The notes under the pieces: generated by a model | Told to the model about the DNA's origin: nothing | Database searches by the model: none | What the model saw: only the letters and a program-made list of their open reading frames with translations | Part shown: in pieces, positions 53,621 to 63,697 of the stretch | How the letters are laid out: every line of letters starts with the position of its first letter | Position numbering within the stretch: position 1 is the first letter of the stretch | DNA from: Comamonas odontotermitis | Lineage (GTDB): Bacteria; Pseudomonadota; Gammaproteobacteria; Burkholderiales; Burkholderiaceae_C | Assembly: GCF_014207855.1 (NCBI RefSeq) | Contig: NZ_JACHKZ010000015.1 | Location: 35,229-99,228 of the forward strand | Direction: 5' to 3' | Length of the DNA: 64,000 nt | Program-made: the position numbers and the translations under genes

Positions 53621-53648
53621 AGCCGCAGCGCAAGCTGCGGCTTTTTTA
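53621..53648 (+). terminator. rho-independent terminator of the TRAP binding-protein gene
   Basis: AGCCGCAG and CTGCGGCT around CGCAAG, followed by Ts. Confidence 0.9.
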
Positions 53649-53668
53649 TTTGCGGTGTGCGAGAGTGC

Positions 53669-54370
53669 TCAGGCTCTGGCGCCGCTGGGCTCGAAGCACT
53701 CGCCGGTGTCCATGCGTACATTGCGCAATTGGGCGGTCTTGAGGTGCGAGGCATACAGCGGCGCGGCAAAGTAGCTGACCAGGAACGAGCGGCGCCGCGC
53801 GCCGGATGGGTTGACGCAGGCACCATGCACCAGGTCTGCATCAAATACCAGGATATCGCCCGCACGGCCTGTCAATTGCAGCGAGCGCGATTCATCGAGG
53901 TAGTCGAATGGCGCTTCGTGTGGGCGCACGCGGTGGCTGGTCGGCACAATGCGCGTGGCTCCGTTGTGGGGCCCGTAGTCGTCCAGAAAAATAAGTGCAC
54001 TGACATTGTCTCCCGGCCGCTGCGAAGAAAGATCGCGGTGCAATTGCTGGTGACCGCCGCCCTGGCGCGGCTCCCGGCCCTCCACCTGGGCGAGGAAGAA
54101 GCGCTCGCCGATCAAGGCGCCCACCACTGACAGCAAGGCAGGCAAACGGCACACCGTCTGCACCAGAGGCTCCAGATCAACCATGGCGTGGTTCCAGCTT
54201 GATGAACGGGGCACGGGCCACAGCGCAGACGCTGCAATATTGTTGTCAAAAATGGTGCGCAGCTCTGGCAGCCAGTTCTGTGGCACAGCCTGGCTCAGCA
54301 AGGAAAAGCCATTGCTCTGGAGTTGCTCGTATTCGTCTGAGGAAAGTGAAGGAGAGGTGGCAGCGGTCAT
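53669..54370 (-). CDS. PhyH-family Fe(II)/2-oxoglutarate dioxygenase
   Basis: The 233-residue product from ATG 54370 has the phytanoyl-CoA dioxygenase pattern: an HxD pair in QQLHRDLSSQRPGDN, the helical core FLDDYGPHNGATRIVPTSHR, and the distal His in DADLVHGACVNPSGARRR with the 2-oxoglutarate arginine. It probably hydroxylates a small substrate. It lies between the TRAP binding-protein gene and the permease genes, on the permease strand, and may act on what the transporter imports. Confidence 0.85.
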   Translation of the reverse strand: MTAATSPSLSSDEYEQLQSNGFSLLSQAVPQNWLPELRTIFDNNIAASALWPVPRSSSWNHAMVDLEPLVQTVCRLPALLSVVGALIGERFFLAQVEGREPRQGGGHQQLHRDLSSQRPGDNVSALIFLDDYGPHNGATRIVPTSHRVRPHEAPFDYLDESRSLQLTGRAGDILVFDADLVHGACVNPSGARRRSFLVSYFAAPLYASHLKTAQLRNVRMDTGECFEPSGARA

Positions 54371-54487
54371 GGTGTGGTGCAGGAGCGAAATACGACCAGC
54401 ACGGGGCAAGAAGAAATTGTCTGCGGACTCTTGAAAGATACAAAAAAAAGCCCCGGCACATGCCAGGGCGAGAGGGAGTGGTTCAGC

Positions 54488-56359
54488 TTACTTGCTTGCA
54501 GGTGCTGCAGCAGATGCTGCATCCTGCAAGATTTTGGCTGGATCGTCAGAGCCGTAGCCACCATCAGCAGCAGGCGCGGCGGGTGCGGTCGGAGCATCCG
54601 CCCCCGGGGCTGGCGGCTCGCCGTTGATGCTGGGTGCATCAGAGCCATAGCCACCATCGCTGCTACCAGGGGTGGCAAATGGGTTTTCTGAGCCATAGCC
54701 AGCACCGGCGTCGTTCAACTGCTCCATCATTTCTGCGTTGATCTTGTTCATGTCCACGGCCACCGGTTTGTCGACGGCGCCCGTCACGATGCCGGGGAAG
54801 GCGATCAGAACGCCCACCATCACCAGCTGGATCAGCACGAAGGGAACGGCGCCCTTGTAGATCTGCATGGTGGTCACCGGCTCGATCACCTTGTGCGTCA
54901 CGCGGTCCACATATTGCTTGTCAGGCGCCACCGAGCGCAGGAAGAACAGCGCAAAGCCGAAAGGCGGGTGCATGAAAGAGGTCTGCATGTTGACGGCCAG
55001 CAGCACGCCAAACCAGATCAGGTCGATCCCCATCTTCTCGGCCACGGGGCCAAGCAGTGGCACCACGATGAACGACAGCTCGAAGTAGTCCAGGAAGAAG
55101 GCCAGGAAGAAGATCATGATGTTGACCACGATCAGGAATCCAGTCTGGCCGCCGGGCAGGCTGGTGAGCAGATGTTCTACCCACTTGGGGCCATCGGCCG
55201 CCTGGAAGACCAGGCTGAAGGTGGTGGCGCCAATCATGATGAACATCACGAAGCTGGCCAACTTGGTGGTAGAGCCCAGGGCTTGCTTGAGCAGAGTCAT
55301 GTTCAGGCGCTTGCGGGCAAAACCCATGATGAGGGCTGCCATCGCACCCATGGCGCCGCCTTCGGTGGGCGTTGCAATGCCCAGGAAGATGGTGCCCAGC
55401 ACCAGGAAGATCAGCAGCAGCGGTGGAATCAGCACAAAAGTCACACGCTCAGCAAGCTTGGACAGCAGGCCCAGCTTGAACACGCGGTTGAACGATGCCA
55501 GCAGGAAGGCGATGAAAGTGCCACCGCACATGGCCGTGACGATCTTTTCATCGGTCGGGACTTCGGTGACTTCAACACCTTGCCACCAGGTATGGATGTC
55601 GGCCATGTGGCTTGCCAGGAAGAGCGCCACCACGGTCGAAATACCCATCACCACGATCAAAGAGGTGTATCCAGCGTTGCCATTGGCCTCGCGGTAGATG
55701 CGTGCTTCAACAGGCAGGGCTGGCACCATCTTGGGCTTGACGATGGCCAGGAACATGACCCAGACCACGTACAGGCCCATCAGCATGAAGCCAGGAATGA
55801 ACGCGCCCTTGTACATATCGCCCACGCTCTTGCCCAGCTGGTCGGCCATCAGAATCAGCACCAGCGAAGGTGGAATGATCTGTGCCAGAGTGCCGGATGC
55901 TGCAATCACGCCCGATGCCAAGCGCCGGTCATAGCCATAGCGCAGCATGATGGGCAGCGAGATCAGCCCCATCGAGATCACCGATGCCGCAACCACGCCG
56001 GTGGTGGCTGCCAGCAGGGCGCCCACAAAGATCACTGCCAGTGCCAGGCCGCCGCGGATGGGGCCGAACACCTGACCCACCGTGTCCAGCAGGTCTTCGG
56101 CCATACCGGAGCGCTCCAGAATCAGACCCATCAATGTGAAGAATGGCACGGCCAGCAAGGTGTCATTGGCCATGATGCCGATCAGGCGCTGGGGCAGCCA
56201 GGCCATGACGGACGATGGGAACACGCCCATCTCAATGCCGATGAAGCCGAAGGTCAGACCCGCGGCGCCCAGGCTGAATGCAACCGGAAAGCCCAGCAGC
56301 AGAAAGACGATGAGCCCCGCGAACATGATCGGGGCGTAGTTGGTAGCGATGAATTCCAT
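54488..56359 (-). CDS. dctM: TRAP transporter large permease (DctM), with long C-terminal extension
   Basis: The first about 540 residues are a DctM permease with many membrane helices (LIVFLLLGFPVAFSLGAAGL, FTLMGLILERSGMAEDLLD, ASGTLAQIIPPSLVLILMAD, AIATPTEGGAMGAMAALIMG-like). The last about 75 residues are unusual: hydrophilic, proline- and alanine-rich, with repeated GYGSE/GYGSD (GAGYGSENPF, GGYGSDAPS, GGYGSDDPA). That tail is cytoplasmic or periplasmic and has no counterpart in standard DctM proteins that I know. It follows dctQ by 20 bases. Confidence 0.9.
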   Translation of the reverse strand: MEFIATNYAPIMFAGLIVFLLLGFPVAFSLGAAGLTFGFIGIEMGVFPSSVMAWLPQRLIGIMANDTLLAVPFFTLMGLILERSGMAEDLLDTVGQVFGPIRGGLALAVIFVGALLAATTGVVAASVISMGLISLPIMLRYGYDRRLASGVIAASGTLAQIIPPSLVLILMADQLGKSVGDMYKGAFIPGFMLMGLYVVWVMFLAIVKPKMVPALPVEARIYREANGNAGYTSLIVVMGISTVVALFLASHMADIHTWWQGVEVTEVPTDEKIVTAMCGGTFIAFLLASFNRVFKLGLLSKLAERVTFVLIPPLLLIFLVLGTIFLGIATPTEGGAMGAMAALIMGFARKRLNMTLLKQALGSTTKLASFVMFIMIGATTFSLVFQAADGPKWVEHLLTSLPGGQTGFLIVVNIMIFFLAFFLDYFELSFIVVPLLGPVAEKMGIDLIWFGVLLAVNMQTSFMHPPFGFALFFLRSVAPDKQYVDRVTHKVIEPVTTMQIYKGAVPFVLIQLVMVGVLIAFPGIVTGAVDKPVAVDMNKINAEMMEQLNDAGAGYGSENPFATPGSSDGGYGSDAPSINGEPPAPGADAPTAPAAPAADGGYGSDDPAKILQDAASAAAPASK

Positions 56360-56379
56360 GTGTTTTTCTCCCGCTACCG

Positions 56380-57009
56380 TCAGGCTTTATGAGGACTTGC
56401 TTGCGCAGCCAGCGCTTCGGCCTGCTTGCGCTCTGCTTCGGCACGCAGCGCCTCGGCCAGTTCTTCTTCGGCGCTCTTGTCGCTGAGCTTGCCCATCGGG
56501 TCTGGGCCGTCACCTGTCAGGAAGGCAATGCGCTTGATCAGCTCGGAGATGCCTTGCAGCAGCAGCAAAGTGACGCCAACTGGGATAGCCGCCCATACCG
56601 GCCAACGGATCAGCCCGCCGGGGTTGCCTGAAATTTCGCCCGATTGGTACATCTGAATCACCACGGGCATGGACAGCCACAGGATCGTCAGGCACAACGG
56701 TGTCAGGAAGAAGGCAAAGCCGATGATGTCGATCCACACCTGTGCCTTCTTGGACAGGCGCGAGTTGATCACGTCAATGCGCACGTGCTCGCGGTGCAGC
56801 AGCGTGTAGCCGGCGGCAATCAGAAAAGACCAGGCAAACAAATACCATTGCACTTCCAGAAAGGCATTCGAGCTGGTGTCGAAAGCCTTTCGCACAATGG
56901 CGTTGGCGGCGCTGATGAAGGTGGCGGCAAAAATAAGCCAGATGGAATATTTGCCGACAAAGGCGTTCAGCCTGTCGATAGCCCTGGATAGGGCAAGTAA
57001 AGCCTGCAT
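56380..57009 (-). CDS. dctQ: TRAP transporter small permease (DctQ)
   Basis: The 209-residue protein has four membrane segments (IWLIFAATFISAANAIV, WYLFAWSFLIAAGYTLL, GFAFFLTPLCLTILWLSM, WAAIPVGVTLLLLQGISELI) with RRRLSKKAQ-type cytoplasmic loops. It pairs with DctM. Its C-terminus is extended by an acidic-basic helix rich in Glu, Ala and Lys. It is first on the minus-strand permease unit. Confidence 0.92.
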   Translation of the reverse strand: MQALLALSRAIDRLNAFVGKYSIWLIFAATFISAANAIVRKAFDTSSNAFLEVQWYLFAWSFLIAAGYTLLHREHVRIDVINSRLSKKAQVWIDIIGFAFFLTPLCLTILWLSMPVVIQMYQSGEISGNPGGLIRWPVWAAIPVGVTLLLLQGISELIKRIAFLTGDGPDPMGKLSDKSAEEELAEALRAEAERKQAEALAAQASPHKA

Positions 57010-57466
57010 GGTGTCTCCAATGGTTGGCTAGTCCTGTGTCGTGCGCTGGTCTGCCGGTAAGCGGGCGTACGCATCGTCAAAAAGCATCGATTTTACGAAT
57101 AGCTACGCTTTCTCAGGAATAAGTTTGAACCCGGGAAAGTGCTGAATGTTGCGTTCACAAGGAAAATAGTATTTATAAATATTGAAATCTAGGGTAAATA
57201 CTGAGTCGAGGCTGATATTGATTGCTTCCATTGCTATGGTTTTTGGGCTTTCCCTGGAGCCCGGGTTCAAGATGCTCCACAACGCGCAAGCGCAATCTGT
57301 TGCGCAGTGCTGCAGCGTCTTCAAGGCGTTCTGGTTACAATCGCGCTCGCATTCCGTGCTTTGTATGTTGAGCCATTGCCGTGCTGCTGGCCCGGCCTTT
57401 GCAGCGGATCGAATCGATTTTTTTCTTCTTCATAGTTAATGCACCAACGGTGTTTGGAGTTTCACA
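57010..57466. other. intergenic region with a partial inverted repeat
   Basis: 457 bases without a supported gene. TTGAACCCGGGAAAG at 57123 and CTTTCCCTGGAGCCCGGG at about 57250, followed by TTCAA, form an imperfect inverted pair about 110 bases apart. The region should hold the promoters of dctQ and of the OmpA-domain gene. Confidence 0.45.
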
Positions 57467-58123
57467 GTGAGTTCCTCGCAAAACAATGACAGTGATGAGC
57501 GCTTTGCCCTGGGCCTGGTTTTTGCCCTGATCACCCTGGTGGTGCTGAGCGTGTTGTGGTTTGGTGCATACAAGGGCATTCACGGTGCCAAGTCTGCCAA
57601 GGGTGGCGTGACTGCCGCCAAGGTGCAGCCCGGCGCCTCCGGTGCCGTGCTGGGGGGCACTGCTTCGGCAGGGGCCGTTTCTGCAGGCGCTACAGGTGCT
57701 GCAGGGGCAGTTGATGCTGCAGCTCAAGCTGGTGCGGGTGTTGCGGCTTTTGCTGCTGGCGCTGCTGCCCAGGCAGGCGCTGCGGCAGACGACGTGGCCC
57801 GCGTGCTGATCGAAAATGGCATCGTCAAGTTCTACTTTGCTACCGCCAAGGCCGATCTGGCCCCAGGTGCCAATGAGGCCCTGGCTGATGTAGTGGCCGG
57901 CGTGAAGGCGGGCCAGCGCGCGGTGATCTCGGGCTACACCGATTCCACAGGCGATGCTGACAAGAACGCCGAATTGGCCAAGCAGCGTGCTTTTGCGGTG
58001 CGCGATGCGCTGGTGGCCCTGGGCGTGGCTGAAGACAAGCTGGACCTGAAGAAGCCCGAAGCGGTGGAAAACGCAGGCAACAATGCCGAAGCTCGCCGCG
58101 TGGAGGTGGTGCTGGCCAAGTAA
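57467..58123 (+). CDS. OmpA-domain protein with alanine-rich linker
   Basis: GTG 57467 (GGAG 7 bases upstream) opens a 218-residue protein with one membrane segment (LGLVFALITLVVLSVLWFGAY), a long Ala/Gly-rich linker (about residues 45-115), and a C-terminal OmpA-like peptidoglycan-binding domain: IVKFYFATAKADLAPG and GYTDSTGDADKNAELAKQRA, with VEVVLAK at the end. It probably tethers the inner membrane to peptidoglycan. A terminator follows. Confidence 0.88.
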   Translation: MSSSQNNDSDERFALGLVFALITLVVLSVLWFGAYKGIHGAKSAKGGVTAAKVQPGASGAVLGGTASAGAVSAGATGAAGAVDAAAQAGAGVAAFAAGAAAQAGAAADDVARVLIENGIVKFYFATAKADLAPGANEALADVVAGVKAGQRAVISGYTDSTGDADKNAELAKQRAFAVRDALVALGVAEDKLDLKKPEAVENAGNNAEARRVEVVLAK

Positions 58124-58142
58124 GCCTGCACCTGCTGCAAAC

Positions 58143-58168
58143 AGCCCGGCCGCATGCCGGGCTTTTTT
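58143..58168 (+). terminator. rho-independent terminator
   Basis: AGCCCGGC and GCCGGGCT around CGCAT, followed by six Ts. Confidence 0.9.
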
Positions 58169-58172
58169 ATGC

Positions 58173-58235
58173 CTTGTTGCTTTTGATTTGATAGCGTTTA
58201 GTGCTTTATGAGTGGGCGCTAGATGCTATTTTTTC
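58173..58235. repeat. dispersed palindromic element, diverged copy
   Basis: GATTTGATAGCGTTTAGTGC then TTTATGAGTGGGCGCTAGAT followed by GCTATTTTTT has the same order of arms as the copy at 40681 but is strongly diverged. Confidence 0.35.
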
Positions 58236-58243
58236 ATTGCTAT

Positions 58244-59371
58244 TCAGTGTAGCACCGCGACGCTTTTGAGTTGCGCATGCACAGCCATGCCAGGAGCAAT
58301 CTGCAAGAGGCGTGCGGACCGGGCGGACACCAGCGCGAGCAAGTGGGTGTCTGCATTGCCAGGCGCCAGGCGCAGTTGCACCAGCACCTGCCCTGGGCCG
58401 CTGGCCTGCACACCGGTCACCATGGCAGGCAGGCTGTTGAGAATGCTGCTGCCGGTATGTGGCGCCAGCGACAGGCTGACATCGCGCGCCAGAATGCGCA
58501 GGCGTACACGCTCTTCTGGCTGGTAGTGGGCTTCGGGCTCGGTCCAGTGCAACTGATGGGCGGTGTGTGCGCCGATCTGCATCGACCACAGATGGTCTTG
58601 CGCATCATGGGCGCAGACCCTGCCTTCCATGATGCTGGCCTGCTGGTCGCCAGGCAGGCTGCGTGTCAGCGGCGCATCCATCCGGGTCAGCACATCGGCC
58701 ACCTCGCCTTGGGCCACCACGCGGCCAGCCTGCATCAACAATATCTGATCGGCCAGGCGGCTGACTTCGTCAATGGAGTGGCTGACATAGAGAACAGGCA
58801 ATGCCAGCCGCTCGCTGAGCTTGTCCAGATAGGGCAGTACTTCGGCCTTGCGCTCGGCATCCAGTGCGGACAGCGGCTCGTCCATCAACAGCACGCGCGG
58901 GCTCGTGGCCAGTGCGCGCGCGATGGCTACGCGCTGGCGTTCGCCACCCGAGAGTGTTGCCGGCCTGCGCGCCAGAAGATGGGCAATGCCCAATAGATCA
59001 ATGATCTGTTCCAGCGCAATACTTTGGCGTGATGCTGGCGCGCGGCGCAAGCCATAGCGGATATTGCCTTCTGCCGTGAGGTGGGGAAACAGGCTCGCTT
59101 CCTGAAACACATAGCCCAACGCGCGCTGGTGCGTGGGCAGCCACTGGCGCGTGGCATCGTCCTGCCAGACATGGCCGTTGACGGCGACTGCACCGCGCGC
59201 CCGCTCCAGCCCTGCCATGCTGCGCAGCAGGCTGGTCTTGCCACAACCCGAGGGCCCGAACAATGCGGTCACTCCCTGGCCGGGCAGTTTCAGATCCACA
59301 TCGAGCACAAAATCGCTGCGCTGCAATTGCAGGCGTGCGCGAATGCCTTGGGAGGTGCTACTCTCGTTCAT
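58244..59371 (-). CDS. modC: molybdate ABC transporter ATPase (ModC)
   Basis: The 375-residue protein has Walker [12 protein letters not shown], signature [15 protein letters not shown] and Walker [15 protein letters not shown], followed by a C-terminal Mop/TOBE domain (residues about 300-375). It energises molybdate uptake. Its start overlaps the modB stop by four bases. Confidence 0.94.
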   Translation of the reverse strand: MNESSTSQGIRARLQLQRSDFVLDVDLKLPGQGVTALFGPSGCGKTSLLRSMAGLERARGAVAVNGHVWQDDATRQWLPTHQRALGYVFQEASLFPHLTAEGNIRYGLRRAPASRQSIALEQIIDLLGIAHLLARRPATLSGGERQRVAIARALATSPRVLLMDEPLSALDAERKAEVLPYLDKLSERLALPVLYVSHSIDEVSRLADQILLMQAGRVVAQGEVADVLTRMDAPLTRSLPGDQQASIMEGRVCAHDAQDHLWSMQIGAHTAHQLHWTEPEAHYQPEERVRLRILARDVSLSLAPHTGSSILNSLPAMVTGVQASGPGQVLVQLRLAPGNADTHLLALVSARSARLLQIAPGMAVHAQLKSVAVLH

Positions 59372-60063
59372 AGTGGTGCGGCGTTTCGCTGGTCACGCGG
59401 CTGGAGCCATTGCAGTGCCACCAGCACCACAAAAGCGAAGGCCACCATGCCGCCAGCCAGCCAATGGGCACGGGCGTACTCCATGGCTTCCACATGGTCG
59501 TAGATTTGTACTGACACCACGCGCGTTACGCCTTCGATATTGCCGCCCAGCATCAGCACGATGCCGAATTCGCCCACTGTGTGGGCAAAGCTCAGTACCG
59601 CAGCAGTGATGAAACCAGGCAATGCCAGCGGCAGCGCCACGGTAAAGAACGTGTCGATACGGCTGGCGCCCAGCGTGGCGGCGACTTCCAGCGGGCGATT
59701 GCCGATCGATTCAAACGCGCGCTGCAGGGGCTGCACCGCAAAAGGCAACGAATATACGAGCGAACCCACCACGAGCCCTGCAAATGTGAAAGGCAGGCGA
59801 CCGAGCCCGAGCGACTGCGTGAGGTGTCCAATCGGTCCATTCGGGCCCATGGTGACCAACAGGTAAAAACCGATCACCGTGGGCGGCAGTACCAGCGGCA
59901 GTGCAACCACTGCCCCGACCGGCCCGCGCCAGCGTGAGCGGGTGTGCGCCAGCCACCAGGCCAGCGGCGTGGTCAGTACCAGCAGCAAAACGGTGGTGGT
60001 GCCAGCCAGCTCCAGGGTCAACCGGATGGCGGCCCAGTCTTCGGGGCGGAGGAGAATGGTCAA
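59368..60063 (-). CDS. modB: molybdate ABC transporter permease (ModB)
   Basis: The 231-residue protein has about five to six helices ([58 protein letters not shown]) and the EAA loop [20 protein letters not shown]. It forms the molybdate channel with ModA and ModC. Confidence 0.94.
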   Translation of the reverse strand: MTILLRPEDWAAIRLTLELAGTTTVLLLVLTTPLAWWLAHTRSRWRGPVGAVVALPLVLPPTVIGFYLLVTMGPNGPIGHLTQSLGLGRLPFTFAGLVVGSLVYSLPFAVQPLQRAFESIGNRPLEVAATLGASRIDTFFTVALPLALPGFITAAVLSFAHTVGEFGIVLMLGGNIEGVTRVVSVQIYDHVEAMEYARAHWLAGGMVAFAFVVLVALQWLQPRDQRNAAPL

Positions 60064-60197
60064 CGGTGTGGCTGCAAAAATGCGCTGTCAAAGTAGCATG
60101 TGCAGGCTGCGTGGGGTGCTTCAGGCTTCTCCAGCCAAAAGCCCCCGTATTGTGGGTGCGCCTGCTGTTGGTCGATCTTAGTTCTTTGAACAGGTTC

Positions 60198-61034
<837 letters not shown>

Positions 61035-61044
61035 TCATGCGAAG

Positions 61045-61863
61045 ATGCGTGCCATGATCCGTAAAGCATCCCTTACTGCTGCGCTGGCCGAACAGCGCTC
61101 TGATCGACGCATCGAAGTGCTGCGCCGCATCCAGGCGAGCGGCTCCATTTCGGAAGCCGCCCGCCAGGTGGGTATCAGCTACAAGGCGGCCTGGCAGGCG
61201 CTCGATACCCTCTCCAACCTCGCAGGGGTGGAGCTCGTGCAGCGCAGCGTCGGGGGCAAGGGCGGTGGCGGTGCCGTGCTGACGCCCGATGCCCTTTTGC
61301 TGCTGGAGGCCGCCGATGCCATGGGCCAGGCGCGCGAACAGTTGCAAGTGCAACTGCAGCAGGCGCAAAACCAGGCAAAGGGGGATGCGCCGCGCGCAGG
61401 TATCTCCGTTGCTACCACGTTGGCGCGGCTGCAGGTGGTCACAAGCATGCGCAACCAGTGGCCCTGTGTGGTGCAAAGCCTCAGCGCAGACGGGCCACTC
61501 GTGGTGGTGCAGATGCATGGCGCAGAGGCTGGCGCGCAGCAGTTTGGGGTGCGCTCGCACATCACGGCCGAAAGCGCGCAACTGTTGGGCTTGAGGGCAG
61601 GCCTGCCGGTGCTTGCGATGTGCAAGGCGACCGCGGTAGCAGTGATGCCAGCGAGCGAAACCATGCGGTCCGCTGCCAATCATTGGCAAGGTACTGCCAC
61701 CCGCGCTACCCGGGGCGCAGGGGTTCAGGAAGTCGCCGTACGGCTGGCGGCCGGGGTGCAACTGGTCGGTTTCAGCCAGCAGGCTGTCGGCTTGCGCGCA
61801 CGTGCCAGGGTGCAGGTGGCAGTAGAGCCTTCTGCTGTAGTGATTGCGCTCAGTGGAGAGTGA
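61045..61863 (+). CDS. modE: ModE-type molybdate-responsive regulator
   Basis: The 272-residue protein has an N-terminal LysR-like HTH (RIQASGSISEAARQVGISYK, AAWQALDTLSNLAG) and two C-terminal Mop-like domains (residues about 130-270, including HITAESAQLLGLRAGLPVLA). When loaded with molybdate it represses modABC. It is divergent from modA across the candidate ModE box. Confidence 0.92.
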   Translation: MRAMIRKASLTAALAEQRSDRRIEVLRRIQASGSISEAARQVGISYKAAWQALDTLSNLAGVELVQRSVGGKGGGGAVLTPDALLLLEAADAMGQAREQLQVQLQQAQNQAKGDAPRAGISVATTLARLQVVTSMRNQWPCVVQSLSADGPLVVVQMHGAEAGAQQFGVRSHITAESAQLLGLRAGLPVLAMCKATAVAVMPASETMRSAANHWQGTATRATRGAGVQEVAVRLAAGVQLVGFSQQAVGLRARARVQVAVEPSAVVIALSGE

Positions 61864-62000
61864 TGCAGATATTGCCTCGCTACGTGCATGCAGAGGGCAG
61901 GGCGAAAGCGCGGCTGCGGGCGCCCAATCGTGTCCGGCGAAACGCTGAAATCGCAGCACGATGCGGCCAAGGCAGGGGGCGCTGGCCTTTCTGGATAACT

Positions 62001-62297
62001 AAAGCCCAAGCGTTTCACATTTTTTATGCAGATGCGCGCATCGGAACAATCTCCGTACTGCCCATGCTGCCAGACTCGAAGACGTCGGCCTCAAATCTGA
62101 AGCTGCTGCTCGGCTCGTTTGGTCTTCCCTGCTGGTCAACAAACTGTCGGATTTGCAAGGTTGCCGAAGTCTGCGTCAGCGAAATGGATAGCGAACATAT
62201 ATTCCGTACGCTACCAAAGCCTGAGCCTCCCCAGCCCCACTATGACATCGGAGAGCTTTTCCGCCCATGGACCGGGTCAGTACATAAGGCGTTATGA
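62001..62297 (+). pseudogene. relic related to the small prophage gene at 2494
   Basis: The frame KAQAFHIFYADARIGTISVL followed by PDSKTSASNLKLLLGSFG matches the gene at 2494-2703 over about 40 residues, with no start codon or ribosome site of its own. It continues to a stop near 62297 without further homology. A short stretch after it (GAGCCTCCCC...GGAGAGCTTTT) resembles the terminator at 2047. It marks recombination between prophage-type sequences at both ends of the window. Confidence 0.55.
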
Positions 62298-62328
62298 CTT
62301 CTTCCCTCTCCGCAGTTAATACAGCGAA

Positions 62329-62589
62329 TCAGAGTCTTGATAGTGCAGACGTTTTTGACGGTCTTCCCCTGGTCTTCAATGGTGGCGTGTAACACTGACC
62401 AGGAAAAAGAACCGCCTCTACCTCTCGAAGTGAGACTAGGCCGAACCCAGGCGTCTTTAGCAAGTCGTGTGGATACGCTTTAATAACTTGCTCCTCAGAA
62501 TTAATGCCTCTTCTGGACAGTGCATTGAGCACCCGGGTTGTAAGTCTATTCGTTAATGGGGAATATTGGGGGAAGAAAGATTTAGTCAT
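62329..62589 (-). CDS. small protein resembling the RNA polymerase alpha C-terminal domain
   Basis: The 86-residue protein contains LTNRLTTRVLNALSRRGINS followed by EEQVIKAYPHDLLKTPGFGLVSLREVEAVLF, which follows the alphaCTD pattern (LTVRSANCLKAENI...LLKTPNLGKKSLTEIK). The helix-hairpin-helix with LLKTPGFG is well kept, while the N-terminal domain of alpha is absent. Such stand-alone alphaCTD proteins can bind UP-element DNA or act as anti-factors. It lies alone in AT-rich DNA with no obvious partner. Confidence 0.65.
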   Translation of the reverse strand: MTKSFFPQYSPLTNRLTTRVLNALSRRGINSEEQVIKAYPHDLLKTPGFGLVSLREVEAVLFPGQCYTPPLKTRGRPSKTSALSRL

Positions 62590-62823
62590 TTAATTTCGAC
62601 TCTTTAGCACGAAAATCCAATTCTTCCCGAAAGTATCATAGAATGGTAGTTCAGTGTGAATAATGTTTGTCAAGCATTATTAATTGTGATGGAGATAATT
62701 CAGATATTGAATTGCGCAATTTAATAATTGAATTTATGAGAAAATAATGCTGATGCACAAGCTATTTGACCGATGGTGGTGATGATTATTTTGTATTGTA
62801 AATTTAATCGCTCGATATCACTT

Positions 62824-63267
62824 CTATTGTTTATCAGGAACTTCATTGACTAATTTATCGTGGGACATGCGATGCATTGAGGGGTTGCGCCAGACACCTA
62901 ATAACCATACCAAGGCACCGACTGCCGAACCGAATACAATCTCCATGATTACTGCTGTTCCAATTTTGTACTTTAGCCAATGAATGATTTTATCGACGCC
63001 TAGATCTGCTGCGTAAGGTAATAAATATATTGCTGAGCATAAGCCTCCAATCAATATACTCATAATTAAATTGATGCGGCCGAACCGCCAAACGATCAAC
63101 AGCGCAATCAATGCTAAAGGAAACACATAGACATAGAAAAATATCGCCGTATGTGTTGCATCAGAAGCCACTGCAAAAACAGTAGCATATCTAGGCGCGC
63201 TCCAGAAAGCGCGCATCAGCCATGTTAAATATGGAGTAAAAAGCAGAGCAGCGGTGAAACGCAACAT
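62824..63267 (-). CDS. AT-rich four-helix membrane protein of unknown function
   Basis: The 147-residue protein has four membrane segments (LLFTPYLTWLMRAFW, AIFFYVYVFPLALIALLIVW, LIMSILIGGLCSAIYLLP and IVFGSAVGALVWLLGVW) and a basic C-terminus. It is AT-rich compared with the neighbours, suggesting recent transfer. A second frame (63191-63400) overlaps its start on the same strand; I do not count it as a gene. The DNA between this gene and the one ending at 62329 (62590-62823) is AT-rich and empty. Confidence 0.55.
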   Translation of the reverse strand: MLRFTAALLFTPYLTWLMRAFWSAPRYATVFAVASDATHTAIFFYVYVFPLALIALLIVWRFGRINLIMSILIGGLCSAIYLLPYAADLGVDKIIHWLKYKIGTAVIMEIVFGSAVGALVWLLGVWRNPSMHRMSHDKLVNEVPDKQ

Positions 63268-63386
63268 TTTTATCTACAGGTTTGAATAAATCTAAGTCTA
63301 TAAAAACTTCGGTCGGTATAGCAAAGATCATCAGACACTCGCTACCGGTAATGCCAAGAAAAATAGAAGGTGCTGTGTCGATATTA

Positions 63387-63566
63387 AGAGCCGCTAACAC
63401 AACCCTTGATACGTCGTTGCTTCGCCGGGGGTGCCTAGCCGGGGGCGCCTAGCCGGGGGCGCCCAGCCTTGTCGTACGTCTGTACTGCCTGCGGCTTCGC
63501 CTAGCGCGGCCCGGCGCCTCGTCTCAAACGCAAATCTGCGATTTGCTGGGTGGCGTTAGCGGCTCT
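63387..63566. repeat. GC-rich inverted-repeat structure with three 14-bp repeats
   Basis: AGAGCCGCTAAC at 63387-63398 and GTTAGCGGCTCT at 63555-63566 are perfectly inverted and bound a GC-rich core. Within it GCCGGGGGYGCCYA is repeated three times in tandem (63424-63465). The stem could be several hundred bases of imperfect hairpin. It resembles a large attC or REP-like element but does not meet the attC core rules strictly. Confidence 0.6.
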
Positions 63567-63662
63567 AAGTGTTTCGGCAATCCATTGTTAGGCACGCCCC
63601 CGAGTAGTCCAAGAATTTCTTGTAGGGGGTGTCGATACGACTGCAGCCTCAACAGAACCAAT

Positions 63663-63694
63663 AAAAAAAGCCACCCGAAGGTGGCTGTTTTTTT
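63663..63694. terminator. bidirectional terminator
   Basis: AGCCACC and GGTGGCT around CGAA, with seven As on the left and eight Ts on the right. It ends transcription of the IPTL-CTERM gene (minus strand). Confidence 0.9.
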
Positions 63695-63697
63695 GCA

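Noticed and set aside
54893..56392. 499-codon plus-strand frame through dctM
   Set aside because: It is rich in His and Gln, as expected from the reverse complement of a membrane protein gene; no signals support it.
63191..63400. 69-codon frame overlapping the membrane protein gene start
   Set aside because: It starts with GTG inside the inverted repeat and overlaps 77 bases of the better-supported gene in another frame.
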